From Nocardia asiatica NBRC 100129 (GTDB lineage Bacteria > Actinomycetota > Actinomycetes > Mycobacteriales > Mycobacteriaceae), in contig NZ_BAFS01000470.1 of assembly GCF_000308415.1 (NCBI RefSeq), positions 1 through 63,678 of the forward strand: a DNA stretch of 63,678 nucleotides, in the 5' to 3' direction. The notes beneath the pieces are model-generated. The model did no database searches and was not told the origin of the DNA. It saw only the letters and a list, made by a program, of their open reading frames with translations. Positions 9,435 through 17,604 of this stretch are shown here, in pieces. The position numbers and the translations under genes were made by a program. How positions within the stretch are numbered: the first letter of the stretch is position 1; every line of letters starts with the position of its first letter.

Positions 9435-9911
9435 GTGAAGTCCAAAGGCGCCACCCCCCGCACCCGCCGCCGCGAGCCCGCTCACCATGAGCACGTCCTC
9501 GAAACCGTGTACTGGGACGCCGGGACCGCCCGGCTGCTGCCCCGGCTCATCCGCGGCCGTACCCACGGCCCGCTGTTCGTGACGCACCGCCGCCCCCGCC
9601 CCGGCAAATACCTCACCGACCGCGACATCTGCCCCAACACTGGGCTGGCCCGGCTGTCCTACGACCAGGCCCGCGACCTACTCGACGCCGCCACCGCCCA
9701 CGACGGGCCCGGAACCGGCGCTGGGACCTACACGAACTCAGACATTCCGGTCTGACGCACCTCGGAGAATCTGGGGGCCAGCATGCCCGAACTCATAGCC
9801 AAATCCCGACATCGCAAGCCTGAGAACCTGCGCCGCTACTTTAAACCTTCCCCGCAGGCGATGCGCGATCTCACCGCGTTGCTCGGTCCGGGAGCCGACC
9901 GCCGACGCTGA
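9435..9911 (+). pseudogene. Tyrosine recombinase/integrase C-terminal remnant with two frameshifts
   Basis: The frame opening at 9435 reads LETVYWDAGTARLLPRLIRG, RRPRPGKYLTDRDICPNTGLA and LSYDQARDLLDAAT, a typical actinobacterial integrase segment. Near 9720 sense shifts frame to WDLHELRHSGLTHLGE (catalytic H-x-x-R), and near 9770 it shifts back to PELIAKSRHRKPENLRRYFK (catalytic Tyr), ending at 9911. The N-terminal DNA-binding half and first catalytic Arg are absent. The two small frame changes cancel, but the protein is non-functional. A relic of an integrative element. Confidence 0.75.
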
Positions 9912-10056
9912 CCAGCGGCTACGCCATATCCGTTGATTTTTCGGCGGCTACTACCCGAACCCCCAGATCGAAGGTGCAAGGCCCGGTCACCCCTCGGCTC
10001 GCCGAAGTCGGTGCACTGTCTCGGTTCTCGGTCGAGCGACATGACAACCTTCAGGA

Positions 10057-10287
10057 TCAGGGTGGGCTCGTGTGGGCGCAGATCACGTGGTAGGCCCGGG
10101 CGGCGTCTTCCGGGAAGACGAGAACGAGCAGGCGGCGGCCGCGCCGGTCAGCCCATCCCACAGTCGATCGAATCCCATTGGTGCGCAATTTCTCACGGAT
10201 AACCTGCCCCGCATGCTCGCTGGCAACGGTGGCTGCCGGGACAAGCAGGCCGTAGTCTTCGGAGCGCCTGCCACGGCGCCGTCTCAT
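10057..10287 (-). CDS. Small conserved protein coupled to qcrB
   Basis: 76 residues: basic start MRRRRGRR, then a compact alpha/beta sequence (LLVPAATVASEHAGQVIREK, then RRLLVLVFPEDAARAYHVI). It resembles the small DUF2007-like or signal-transducing proteins of actinobacteria, but I cannot name it. Its ATG overlaps the TGA of qcrB (ATGA), so it is translated together with QcrB. No transmembrane segment. A role in assembly or regulation of the cytochrome is possible from context only. Confidence 0.65.
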   Translation of the reverse strand: MRRRRGRRSEDYGLLVPAATVASEHAGQVIREKLRTNGIRSTVGWADRRGRRLLVLVFPEDAARAYHVICAHTSPP

Positions 10288-11900
10288 CGGTCGTGTCCCT
10301 CGCCGTCGTGGCGCTGCTGGTAGTCGCGGAGAACGGCCAGTTGCCTGCGTTCCTCGTCGTGCTCGGTCTGCACGAGGTGCGCCGCTTCGGCCGCCGGATC
10401 CGGGCGCAGGAACGAGCCGGACCCGGGTTTGCCCGCCAACCCCAGTTTGTTCATCTTCTTCGGCACCGCAGCGCCTCGATACTCGAGCGGAACCGGATGG
10501 CCGTGGTCGTCGACCGGACCCAACGGCTGGTGCATTTCGATGTATTCGCCGTGTGGCAGGCGCTTGATCACGCCGGTCTCGATCCCGTGGGCGAGTACCG
10601 CACGATCGCTGCGCTGCAGGCCCAGGCACATCCGATAGGTCAGGAAGTAGGCGGTCGGGGGAACCAGCAGCACCGCGATGCGGAAGAACCAGGTCGTCGC
10701 GTTGAGCGAGATGTCGAACCGCAACGCGATGATGTCGTTGACGCACGCCAGCGTCAGCACCACGTAGAACGACAGGGCCATGGCGCCGATCGATGTGCGC
10801 ACCGGCACATCTCGCGGACGCTGCAGCAGGTTGTGGTGAGCGGTATCCCGCGACAGCCGCTTCTCGATCCAGGGGTAGACGATCAGCACCGCGAGCACCA
10901 ACCCCATCGCCAGCGCGACCCAGAAGGCCGCGGGCACGGTGTAGTTGCCGATATACAGCTCCCACGGCGGCATGAGCCTCGCCATACCGTCCGCCCACAT
11001 CATGTAGAAGTCCGGCTGCGAACCCGCCGAAACCTGAGCGGGGTTGTACGGACCCATGTTCCACACCGGATTTATCTGGAACACCCCACCCATGAACGAC
11101 ACTGTCGCGAGGGTGAACATGAAGAACGCGCTCTGGTCGAGCGAGAACACCGGCACGATCCGGGTGCCGACGACATTGTTCTCGGTACGGGCCGGACCGG
11201 GGAACTGAGTGTGCTTCTGGTACCACACTATTCCGATGTGTGCGAGGACCAGCGCCAGCATGATCGCCGGGAACAGCAGCACATGGGTGATGTACAGGCG
11301 GGGAATGATGATGTCCCCGGGGAAATCGCCGCCGAACAGCAGCCAGTGCATCCAGGTGCCAACGATCGGGATGGAGATAGTGAAACCCGAGAAAGCCGCG
11401 CGCAGACCGGTACCCGAGAGCAGATCGTCGGGCAGTGAGTAGCCGAAGAAGCCTTCGAACAGAGCGAGAATCAGCAGCAGTGCGCCGATCACCCAGGTGA
11501 TCTCGCGCGGACGGCGGAACGCGCCGGTGAAGAATATCCGGCACATATGGACGATCATCGACGCCACGAAAAGCAACGCGGTCCAATGGTGCAGTTGCCG
11601 CACGAAGAGTCCGCCGCGGACTTCGAAGCTGATATCCAGCGTCGACTCGTAGGCCCGGGACATGGTCAACCCGCGCAACGGCTGGTATGCGCCGTCGTAG
11701 ACGACATGGCTCATCGACGGGTCGAAGAACAAGGTCAGATAGACGCCCGACAGCAGCAGGATGATGAAGCTGTACAGCGCGATCTCCCCGAGCAGGAACG
11801 ACCAATGCGTCGGAAAGACCTTGTTGATCGAGCGCTTGACGAAGGCGGACGCGCGGTAGCGCTGATCCACGGCATCTGCTGCCCCGGCCACGGTGCTCAT
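10284..11900 (-). CDS. qcrB: Cytochrome bc1 complex cytochrome b subunit (orphan copy)
   Basis: 538 residues, the size of actinobacterial QcrB with its long C-terminal extension. About nine hydrophobic segments. Haem-b ligand pairs are seen in RQLHHWTALLFVASMIVHMC and YITHVLLFPAIMLALVLAHI. The Qo-region element reads PDFYMMWADG, the usual actinobacterial form. It sits in the membrane and passes electrons from menaquinol to QcrA/QcrC. There is no qcrC, qcrA or cta gene next to it, so this looks like a second copy outside the respiratory cluster. A CRP-type palindrome lies about 70 bases upstream. ATG 11900 is preceded by GAGAGG. Downstream it overlaps the small gene at 10057. Confidence 0.93.
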   Translation of the reverse strand: MSTVAGAADAVDQRYRASAFVKRSINKVFPTHWSFLLGEIALYSFIILLLSGVYLTLFFDPSMSHVVYDGAYQPLRGLTMSRAYESTLDISFEVRGGLFVRQLHHWTALLFVASMIVHMCRIFFTGAFRRPREITWVIGALLLILALFEGFFGYSLPDDLLSGTGLRAAFSGFTISIPIVGTWMHWLLFGGDFPGDIIIPRLYITHVLLFPAIMLALVLAHIGIVWYQKHTQFPGPARTENNVVGTRIVPVFSLDQSAFFMFTLATVSFMGGVFQINPVWNMGPYNPAQVSAGSQPDFYMMWADGMARLMPPWELYIGNYTVPAAFWVALAMGLVLAVLIVYPWIEKRLSRDTAHHNLLQRPRDVPVRTSIGAMALSFYVVLTLACVNDIIALRFDISLNATTWFFRIAVLLVPPTAYFLTYRMCLGLQRSDRAVLAHGIETGVIKRLPHGEYIEMHQPLGPVDDHGHPVPLEYRGAAVPKKMNKLGLAGKPGSGSFLRPDPAAEAAHLVQTEHDEERRQLAVLRDYQQRHDGEGHDR

Positions 11901-11970
11901 GATTGGCAAACCTCTCGGTCCTCGACGACGGCTGCCCATAAGACGCCCACGGTCATCGATATCTGACAGG

Positions 11971-11988
11971 TTGTGATGTGAATCACAA
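11971..11988. promoter_or_regulatory. CRP/GlxR-type binding site upstream of qcrB
   Basis: TTGTGATGTGAATCACAA is a perfect TTGTGA-N6-TCACAA palindrome, matching the TGTGA-N6-TCACA consensus of the CRP family (mycobacterial Crp, corynebacterial GlxR). It is centred about 80 bases before the qcrB start, a usual activator position. GlxR/Crp control of cytochrome bc1 and oxidase genes is established in related genera; its action here is inferred. Confidence 0.75.
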
Positions 11989-12033
11989 TCGCGCGAGTTC
12001 TGTGCGTGTACCCCGGCGGAGCCGCTGTCCGAT

Positions 12034-12924
12034 TCAGCCCGCCGTCCAGAGCTGCAACTTCTCCGGATTCCGGATCGCCCAGATGCGAGTGATCCTGCCG
12101 TCGGCGATGTCGAAGGCGTAGACCGTGACGATGGTGTCGCCGAGCTGTGCTATCAGGCCGGGCTGGCCGTTCACCGTGCGCTCCACCAGCGTCACCGCGG
12201 GGGCGTAGGTGGCGATTTCCAACCAGGTGCGGGCGATCCGCTCGCCGCCGGCGATCGGGTCGAGGAAGGCCGGCGCCAGGCCGCCGCTGTCGGCCGTCGC
12301 GATCGCCGCCGGGTCGAGCAGGCCGATCAGGGCCTCGATATCCCCCGTCTCCCAAGCCCTTTTGAAGTCCCGGACCACCTCGGCGCGCTCGGTGCTCGAC
12401 GGGGCCCGCGAAGTATCGATGCGGCGGCGGGCGCTCGAGGCGAGTTGACGGCAGGCTCCCGGGGTGCGCCCGACGATCTCGGCGACCTCGGCGAAGGAAT
12501 AGCGGAAGACATCGTGCAGGACGAACGCCACCCGCTCGGCCGGCGTCATGGATTCCAGCACGACGAGAAAGGCCATGCTGATCGACTCGTCGAGGGTGAC
12601 CCGGTCGGCGGGATCGACGGACCCGAGACCATCGAGCCATTCCGACCGGCCGGGTACCGGCTCCGGAATCCACTCCCCCACATATTTTTCCCGCCTGGCG
12701 CGCGCCGAGCCGAGCAGATCGAGGCAGATCCGGCTGGCGACGGTCGTCAACCACGCACCGGGCGCCTGCACCTCTCGCCGTTGCCGATCCGACAGCGCGT
12801 ACCAGCGCGCGTAGGTCTCCTGCACCACATCCTCGGCCTCGGCCAGGGAGCCGAGCAAACGGTAGGCGAGGTTGATCAGCTGACGACGTTCACTGATCAC
12901 CGCGGGCAGGTGCGGATCGGTCAT
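12034..12924 (-). CDS. sigJ: ECF41/SigJ-type sigma factor with SnoaL-like C-terminal domain
   Basis: 296 residues. Sigma region 2 (LINLAYRLLGSLAEAEDVVQ) and region 4 (MTPAERVAFVLHDVFRYSFA, then EVAEIVGRTPGACRQL) are followed by an NTF2/SnoaL-like extension of about 110 residues. ECF41 hallmarks are present: WIPEP between the sigma regions, a DSGG element and the C-terminal NPEKL (family form NPDKL). In ECF41 factors the extension acts in place of an anti-sigma protein. The gene diverges from a flavin reductase and a SnoaL-like gene, which fits the rule that ECF41 factors control adjacent oxidoreductase-type genes. ATG 12924, with AAGGAGCC upstream. Confidence 0.88.
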   Translation of the reverse strand: MTDPHLPAVISERRQLINLAYRLLGSLAEAEDVVQETYARWYALSDRQRREVQAPGAWLTTVASRICLDLLGSARARREKYVGEWIPEPVPGRSEWLDGLGSVDPADRVTLDESISMAFLVVLESMTPAERVAFVLHDVFRYSFAEVAEIVGRTPGACRQLASSARRRIDTSRAPSSTERAEVVRDFKRAWETGDIEALIGLLDPAAIATADSGGLAPAFLDPIAGGERIARTWLEIATYAPAVTLVERTVNGQPGLIAQLGDTIVTVYAFDIADGRITRIWAIRNPEKLQLWTAG

Positions 12925-12992
12925 GGTCGGCTCCTTCGGTCTGCGCTCCTCACCGGAACCGACGAATCAGCGACCCGAGTTGTGAGGCGGCC

Positions 12993-13017
12993 TGACATTC
13001 CGGACCGCTGTGTCGTC
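12993..13017 (+). promoter_or_regulatory. Possible ECF41-dependent promoter
   Basis: TGACATT at 12993-12999 and CGTC at 13014-13017, 14 bases apart, resemble the ECF41 target pattern (TGTCACA-like -35 and CGTC -10). The start point would fall at or next to the GTG at 13026, which would make the flavin reductase mRNA leaderless. Confidence 0.35.
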
Positions 13018-13025
13018 GGTAGATC

Positions 13026-13643
13026 GTGACACCGTCAGCAGAGCAGGAGCCCGGAGAATTGATCACCATCGGCATCATCCTCGGCAGTACCCGACCCAAC
13101 CGCAACGGTCCCCAGGTCGCCCAGTGGGTCCTGGACACGGCATCGCAGCGCGGCGACGCCGAGTTCGAGCTCATCGACCTGCGCGATCACCCGCTACCGC
13201 ATCTGGACGAGCCGATGGCGCCGATGTTCGGCCCGTCGGTCAACGCGCATACCCGCGCCTGGGCCGAGCGGATCGCACCGTTCGACGGCTTCGTGATCGT
13301 GACCCCGGAATACAACGGCGGCGCCCCCGCAGTCCTGAAGAACGCCATCGACCATCTCTTCGCGGAGTGGACCGACAAGGCGGTCGGTTTCGTCTCCTAC
13401 GGCGTGAGCGGCGGCGCCCGCGCCGTTGTGCAGTTGCGGACGGTCTGCGGCACGCTGGGCATGGCCGACGTGGGCTATCAGGTCGCGATCTCGGTGCTCA
13501 CCGATTTCGAGAACCACACCACCTTCACACCGCGCGATCATCATGTCGCCGCCCTGCACAAGACGCTGGATCAGCTCGTCGCCTGGAGCGGTGCGCTCGC
13601 GCCGCTGCGGACCGGCGCCGAAACCGGTCCCGTCAAATCCTGA
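13026..13643 (+). CDS. NAD(P)H-dependent FMN reductase
   Basis: 205 residues of flavodoxin-like fold. It starts with the FMN phosphate loop GIILGSTRPNRNG, has VTPEYNGGAPAVLKNAIDHL as the second FMN-binding motif and SYGVSGGARAVVQLR as the third. Such proteins reduce flavins, quinones or chromate. GTG 13026 is chosen; there is no ribosome binding site, in keeping with a leaderless transcript. The stop overlaps the GAGGAG of the next gene, so the two are an operon. Likely target of the divergent ECF41 factor. Confidence 0.85.
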   Translation: MTPSAEQEPGELITIGIILGSTRPNRNGPQVAQWVLDTASQRGDAEFELIDLRDHPLPHLDEPMAPMFGPSVNAHTRAWAERIAPFDGFVIVTPEYNGGAPAVLKNAIDHLFAEWTDKAVGFVSYGVSGGARAVVQLRTVCGTLGMADVGYQVAISVLTDFENHTTFTPRDHHVAALHKTLDQLVAWSGALAPLRTGAETGPVKS

Positions 13644-13653
13644 GGAGCCGATC

Positions 13654-14118
13654 ATGACAATCGACGACTTCCGGTCACACGACGACCGCGTCGCAATGGA
13701 CGAAATCGAGATCCGCCGGCAAATCGAAAAGGCCGTCGAAGGGCTGCGAGCCAAGGACCTCGAGGCCGTAAAACAGCTGTATACACCCGACGTCGTGTCC
13801 TTCGATGTGGAGCCGCCGCTCCAGCATGCCGGAATAGCGGCGAAACTCGAGAACTGGGCGAGAGTGTTCCGGTTCTTCGATACCGTGACCTACGAAGTTC
13901 GCGACCTGACGTTCACCGTGGGCCATGATGTCGCATTCGGGCACGGCTTCGCTCGTCTGAGCGGCACACTGCAGAACGGGGCGGCGACCAGCGGTATGTG
14001 GGTCCGCGTCACTTACGGCATGCGCAAGATCGACGGCACCTGGTTGATCGCACACGACCAGGTCTCCGTGCCGCTCGACATCCCGAGCGGCAAAGGCGTG
14101 GTCGACCTCGAGCCCTGA
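13654..14118 (+). CDS. SnoaL-like (NTF2-fold) protein
   Basis: 154 residues. EIRRQIEKAVEGLRAKDLEAVK then YTPDVVSFDV, and the C-terminal VTYGMRKIDGTWLIAHDQVS, are typical of the SnoaL/steroid-isomerase-like NTF2 fold, which makes a cone-shaped ligand pocket. The same fold forms the C-terminus of the neighbouring ECF41 factor. ATG 13654 has GAGGAG seven bases before it. Enzymatic or ligand-binding role unknown. Confidence 0.82.
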   Translation: MTIDDFRSHDDRVAMDEIEIRRQIEKAVEGLRAKDLEAVKQLYTPDVVSFDVEPPLQHAGIAAKLENWARVFRFFDTVTYEVRDLTFTVGHDVAFGHGFARLSGTLQNGAATSGMWVRVTYGMRKIDGTWLIAHDQVSVPLDIPSGKGVVDLEP

Positions 14119-14173
14119 GGTGGGCAGACGATCGAGGGGACCCGAATCGGATATCCGCTGTGCCGCTGCGAAA

Positions 14174-14208
14174 TTAGGACTTGATCGGTCCTAAGCGGCT
14201 TCTACCGT
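14174..14208 (+). promoter_or_regulatory. Promoter with overlapping palindromic operator for the PhyH gene
   Basis: TTAGGAC at 14174-14180 and GTCCTAA at 14188-14194 form perfect seven-base arms around TTGATCG. The -35 (TTGATC, 14181-14186) lies inside the palindrome and a -10 (TACCGT, 14203-14208) follows after 16 bases. The start point would fall on the GTG at 14215, giving a leaderless mRNA. A repressor bound to the palindrome would cover the -35 box. Confidence 0.55.
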
Positions 14209-14214
14209 GGGTTC

Positions 14215-15015
14215 GTGACTGATACGACTGAGCACCCCACTCTGAGCGGCGGCGAGAACTCGGGTGTCGAGACCCTTCCGGTAGATCTCGTCGAGCGGTA
14301 CCGCCGGGACGGATACGTCCGTATTCCAGGTGTACTCGATGCTGCGGAGGTGAGCGAGTTCCTGGCTGAGGCGCGTGCCCAGCTCGACCGGCAGCCGACG
14401 GTCTCCTGGGACGCACCCGAAGGCGGGAACGTGATGGATTGGGTGGCCGAACCGGAGAACGTGAGTGCGCCGATGCGAAGACTCGCACTGCACCCGAAGA
14501 TCACCGCCATCGCCGAGCATTTGGCCGGTCGGGCGCTGCGCATGTTCAAGACCGAACTTCTCCGCAAGCATTCGCAGGGAAGCGCACCTACCCCACTGCA
14601 CATCGATGATCCGGCTTTTCCCATCGCGGCAGCCCCGGTCACCCTCACCGCCTGGGTGGCATTGGTCGACGTACCCGTCGAGCGGGGTTGCCTGACTTTC
14701 ATTCCGGGATCACACCGCTGGCCCGGCGATACGCTTCCCGTGAACGAGGAGCCGTTCGCCCTCCGACCGGAATTGCGCTGGTGGCCGCAAGTCACAGTGC
14801 CCTTGCGAGCCGGTGACTGCACCTTCCACCACTCCCGGCTGGTCCACTCGGCAGGCGCCAATCGAACGGACGCGACGCGGATTTCACTGGCGTCGGTATA
14901 CATGGACGCGGAGGCGGTCTACCGCCCGAATCCGGATTCGTGGTACCAGGACAAGGTGCCGGACCGGGAGCCGGGGCAAATACTCGACGGCGACCGTTAT
15001 CCGCGCCTGAGCTGA
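14215..15015 (+). CDS. Phytanoyl-CoA dioxygenase (PhyH) family oxygenase
   Basis: 266 residues. Fe(II)/2-oxoglutarate dioxygenase of the PhyH type: RDGYVRIPGVLD near the N-terminus, the iron-binding HxD in TPLHIDDPAF, GCLTFIPGSHRWPGD, and the distal His in RLVHSAG followed by an Arg (TRISLASVYM) for 2-oxoglutarate. It probably hydroxylates a small carboxylic acid, amino acid or natural product. GTG 14215 coincides with the predicted transcription start, so no ribosome binding site is needed. Followed by a strong hairpin. Confidence 0.88.
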   Translation: MTDTTEHPTLSGGENSGVETLPVDLVERYRRDGYVRIPGVLDAAEVSEFLAEARAQLDRQPTVSWDAPEGGNVMDWVAEPENVSAPMRRLALHPKITAIAEHLAGRALRMFKTELLRKHSQGSAPTPLHIDDPAFPIAAAPVTLTAWVALVDVPVERGCLTFIPGSHRWPGDTLPVNEEPFALRPELRWWPQVTVPLRAGDCTFHHSRLVHSAGANRTDATRISLASVYMDAEAVYRPNPDSWYQDKVPDREPGQILDGDRYPRLS

Positions 15016-15021
15016 ATCCGT

Positions 15022-15066
15022 CACTCGCGGGGGCGCCGCCACACTGTGGCGGGGCCCCCGTGAGTG
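15022..15066 (+). terminator. Long GC-rich hairpin after the PhyH gene
   Basis: Two 22-base arms separated by a single base (CACTCGCGGGGGC... and ...GCCCCCGTGAGTG) pair with only two non-Watson-Crick positions. The hairpin starts seven bases after the stop codon. There is no T run, as is common for high-GC actinobacterial terminators. Confidence 0.7.
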
Positions 15067-15221
15067 CCGCGTGCGGCTCGCAATCTCTCGCATAGAGCAA
15101 GCGCGTACCAGTCGCACCTTCGCGAGCCGGTGCGGACAGGCGGACACCGATGCGGCCATGTGAGTTCTTCCCGTGGCGGGAGCCGCGGTCTCAGCGGTGG
15201 GGATGCTGTTCGATAGGTGCC

Positions 15222-16418
15222 GTGGATGCTGTCGAGTTCGCGCGGGTGGTGGCGGAGTTCGGTCCCGGCTGCGCGTTGCTGGTCGAACCTGGCTCGGCGG
15301 CGGCGGCGCATGTACCCCCGCGGTGGGCCGCGATCGCCGGTGGCCGAGACTGCCGTGCACGGCGAGCCGCGGCCGTCGCTTTGTGGAATCTCGACCTGTT
15401 CGCGGACGTGCTGCCACGATTCGGGGCTGTGCTGGAGGAATGCCTCGACGATGTGCGGGTCTGCCTGTTGCGTGGCGACTGGGTGCTGCTGTACGCGCTG
15501 CGAAAGCCGTTCCAGCCGCACGAGTTCCGGATCGGATGGGACCCGGAGACTTTCGGCGCCGACCGGCCGCCGTATTGGGACGCGCTGCCCGAGGCGCTGC
15601 GGGTGTTCCTCACCACGGTGCACGCGGGCTTCACCGATCTCGATGGGATCTCCCACGGTCCCACCCGGCCCAGGGACATGCGGACGTATCACGCGCTGCA
15701 CTTGGAAGAGTCGGTGCGCAATTGGGAGGCGGGCGAGGACATTCCCGGAGACCGGGCGATGCTCCTCGCCAAGGGCTTGGGCGAGACTCGCTATTTCGTC
15801 TCCCCCGATCTGCCCGGCGGCGCCATCGGCTGGGAGGCGGACGGCCATCTGGATCGGCCACTGGACTTCGCCCAGACCTTCGACGAACTGATGAGCTACG
15901 GCTTCCAGCTCGAACGCGACAGCCCGCCCGACACCGCCGCACCCGCGACACCGCCGACGCCGGAAGAATTGCGGCAGGCGAGCATGTCCGCGCCCAGGGC
16001 GGCACGGGCGGTCGTGTGGAACCGCGACCTCACCGAGGACCTCGCGCGCGACCGTATCCGCGACCTCGTCGCCGAGCTACTCGACACGCTGGGCGGTCAG
16101 GTTCGCATCCGTCCGCAAGAGGGCCTCGACGGCGAGACGCTACTGCCGTTCGACGACGACGCCGGCAACATCTACCAGGTAGATCGGCTCGAGACCCGCT
16201 ATTTCCTCGATCCCCCGGCCCCGGACCGCCCGGACATCTATCCGCCTGTGGTCGTCCGCGTCTGGGAGCGGCAGGGCTGGACGGTGACGCTGTCCACCGA
16301 CGCCGACGGCATCGCCGCCCACGCCCGCACCTCCGACGGCTACGAACTCACCCTCACCCTCCGCGATGACACGTTGCGCCTGGCTGTCGCGTCGCCCGGT
16401 TTCCACCGGTCGCACTGA
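15222..16418 (+). CDS. SMI1/KNR4 (SUKH)-like domain protein
   Basis: 398 residues from GTG 15222; an in-frame ATG at 15150 would give 422. The segment DALPEALRVFLTTVHAGFTD with a following DGISHGP resembles the core of the SMI1/KNR4 (SUKH) superfamily, known mainly as immunity proteins of toxin systems. A Pro/Thr linker (PPDTAAPATPPTPEEL) leads to a second domain (RDLVAELLDTLGGQVRIRP, then VWERQGWTVTLSTDADGIAA) that I do not recognise. No signal peptide or membrane segment. Stand-alone, preceded by the PhyH terminator. An immunity-type role is an inference. Confidence 0.6.
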   Translation: MDAVEFARVVAEFGPGCALLVEPGSAAAAHVPPRWAAIAGGRDCRARRAAAVALWNLDLFADVLPRFGAVLEECLDDVRVCLLRGDWVLLYALRKPFQPHEFRIGWDPETFGADRPPYWDALPEALRVFLTTVHAGFTDLDGISHGPTRPRDMRTYHALHLEESVRNWEAGEDIPGDRAMLLAKGLGETRYFVSPDLPGGAIGWEADGHLDRPLDFAQTFDELMSYGFQLERDSPPDTAAPATPPTPEELRQASMSAPRAARAVVWNRDLTEDLARDRIRDLVAELLDTLGGQVRIRPQEGLDGETLLPFDDDAGNIYQVDRLETRYFLDPPAPDRPDIYPPVVVRVWERQGWTVTLSTDADGIAAHARTSDGYELTLTLRDDTLRLAVASPGFHRSH

Positions 16419-16489
16419 TCATCGCGGGCGCCCTGCTCGCTCGCGCTGCGCTGACGTCCATTGTTGCCGAGCAGGCACGGTGCGATCGG

Positions 16490-17482
16490 CTACCTGTGGC
16501 GGTCTTCCTTGGTTCCTATGCCGAACAGCCCCTCACGCAGCTGAGCCGGGGTCTGCCCGAACTGCCGCTGGAATGCCTCTCGGAACCTGCGTGTCGTGGT
16601 GAAGCCGACCTCGGACGCGATCCGGTCCATGTCGACGGGCAGTGGCGTGGACAACCGCCGGCGTGCGAGGTCGAGGCGGATCTTGCGCAGCATAGCGCCC
16701 GGTGTGCGGCCTTCGGTCGCCTTCAGTACGGTGTGCAGCGTCTTCAGCGACATCCCGCACATTTCGGCGATGGCTTCCGGCGTCACCGTCGGGTCGCATG
16801 CTTTTTGTTCGATGAGAATACGTGCGCGTCGAGCCTCCTTCGCGCGTTCGATGTCCCTCGCGGTTCCGCTCACCGCGATGGCCCGGTCGGGGGCGAGTCC
16901 ACCCTCGAGCAGCGTCAGCGCACTTGAGAATGTGTAGGTGAAATCTGCTGTGGTCCAAGGTTCTTCGCTGTCGGCGAGCTGACGCACCACGCTGTCCAGC
17001 GCGCGCACCACGGGCCGCTTCTCATCCAGCACGAGCGGGATGTCTTCGGAGCGGGTCAGGCGGATCGACTTCTCCGGGACGGTCATGATCAACGCACTGA
17101 TCAACTTGTCGTGCGTCATGTACACAGGGCTTCCCCAATGGAAGAAGCCGATCATTCCCGGCCGGAATACTTCTTTGGAATCGCCCTGTGCCAGTTTGAA
17201 ACAACCTTCCAGCGGGATGAGCAGTCGGTAACCGTAGTCACCGTCACCGCGCACATCTCGTTGCGAGCGCTGGTAGTCGAGGGCGCCGGACTCGAACCTG
17301 ACGACTTGGAACTCGCCGACGCTCTGGCCCAGCGCGGACGATCTGAAGTCGTCGTCATGGAAGGCGAGTCCCACCGACCCCTGCCTCGAATGGATGTAGT
17401 CGTGCCAGCGACCGGCCCGGTCGGCAGGTGACTCGTCATCTCTCATGTCGAAAGGGGCCTGCCGGTATTCCGGATCGGTCAC
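16490..17482 (-). CDS. AraC-family transcriptional regulator
   Basis: 330 residues. C-terminal double HTH: TPEAIAEMCGMSLKTLHTVL then LARRRLSTPLPVDMDRIASE and VGFTTTRRFREAFQRQFG, with the terminal PAQLRE. The N-terminal ~180 residues form a cupin-like AraC-binding domain (LLIPLEGCFKL). GTG 17482 is chosen because GAGAGGGG lies eight bases upstream. It follows the P450 gene on the same strand by 122 bases and may regulate it. Confidence 0.88.
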   Translation of the reverse strand: MTDPEYRQAPFDMRDDESPADRAGRWHDYIHSRQGSVGLAFHDDDFRSSALGQSVGEFQVVRFESGALDYQRSQRDVRGDGDYGYRLLIPLEGCFKLAQGDSKEVFRPGMIGFFHWGSPVYMTHDKLISALIMTVPEKSIRLTRSEDIPLVLDEKRPVVRALDSVVRQLADSEEPWTTADFTYTFSSALTLLEGGLAPDRAIAVSGTARDIERAKEARRARILIEQKACDPTVTPEAIAEMCGMSLKTLHTVLKATEGRTPGAMLRKIRLDLARRRLSTPLPVDMDRIASEVGFTTTRRFREAFQRQFGQTPAQLREGLFGIGTKEDRHR

Positions 17483-17604
17483 GCGCAAACCCCTCTCGCA
17501 CACCCCCACGCAAGCTACAAAACCGACCACGAACTTACAAGATCGTCGAGTGGCCGCGTGGTGAAGACGGCCATCCGGTGAGGTGGCCGATCACTGAAGG
17601 TGTG

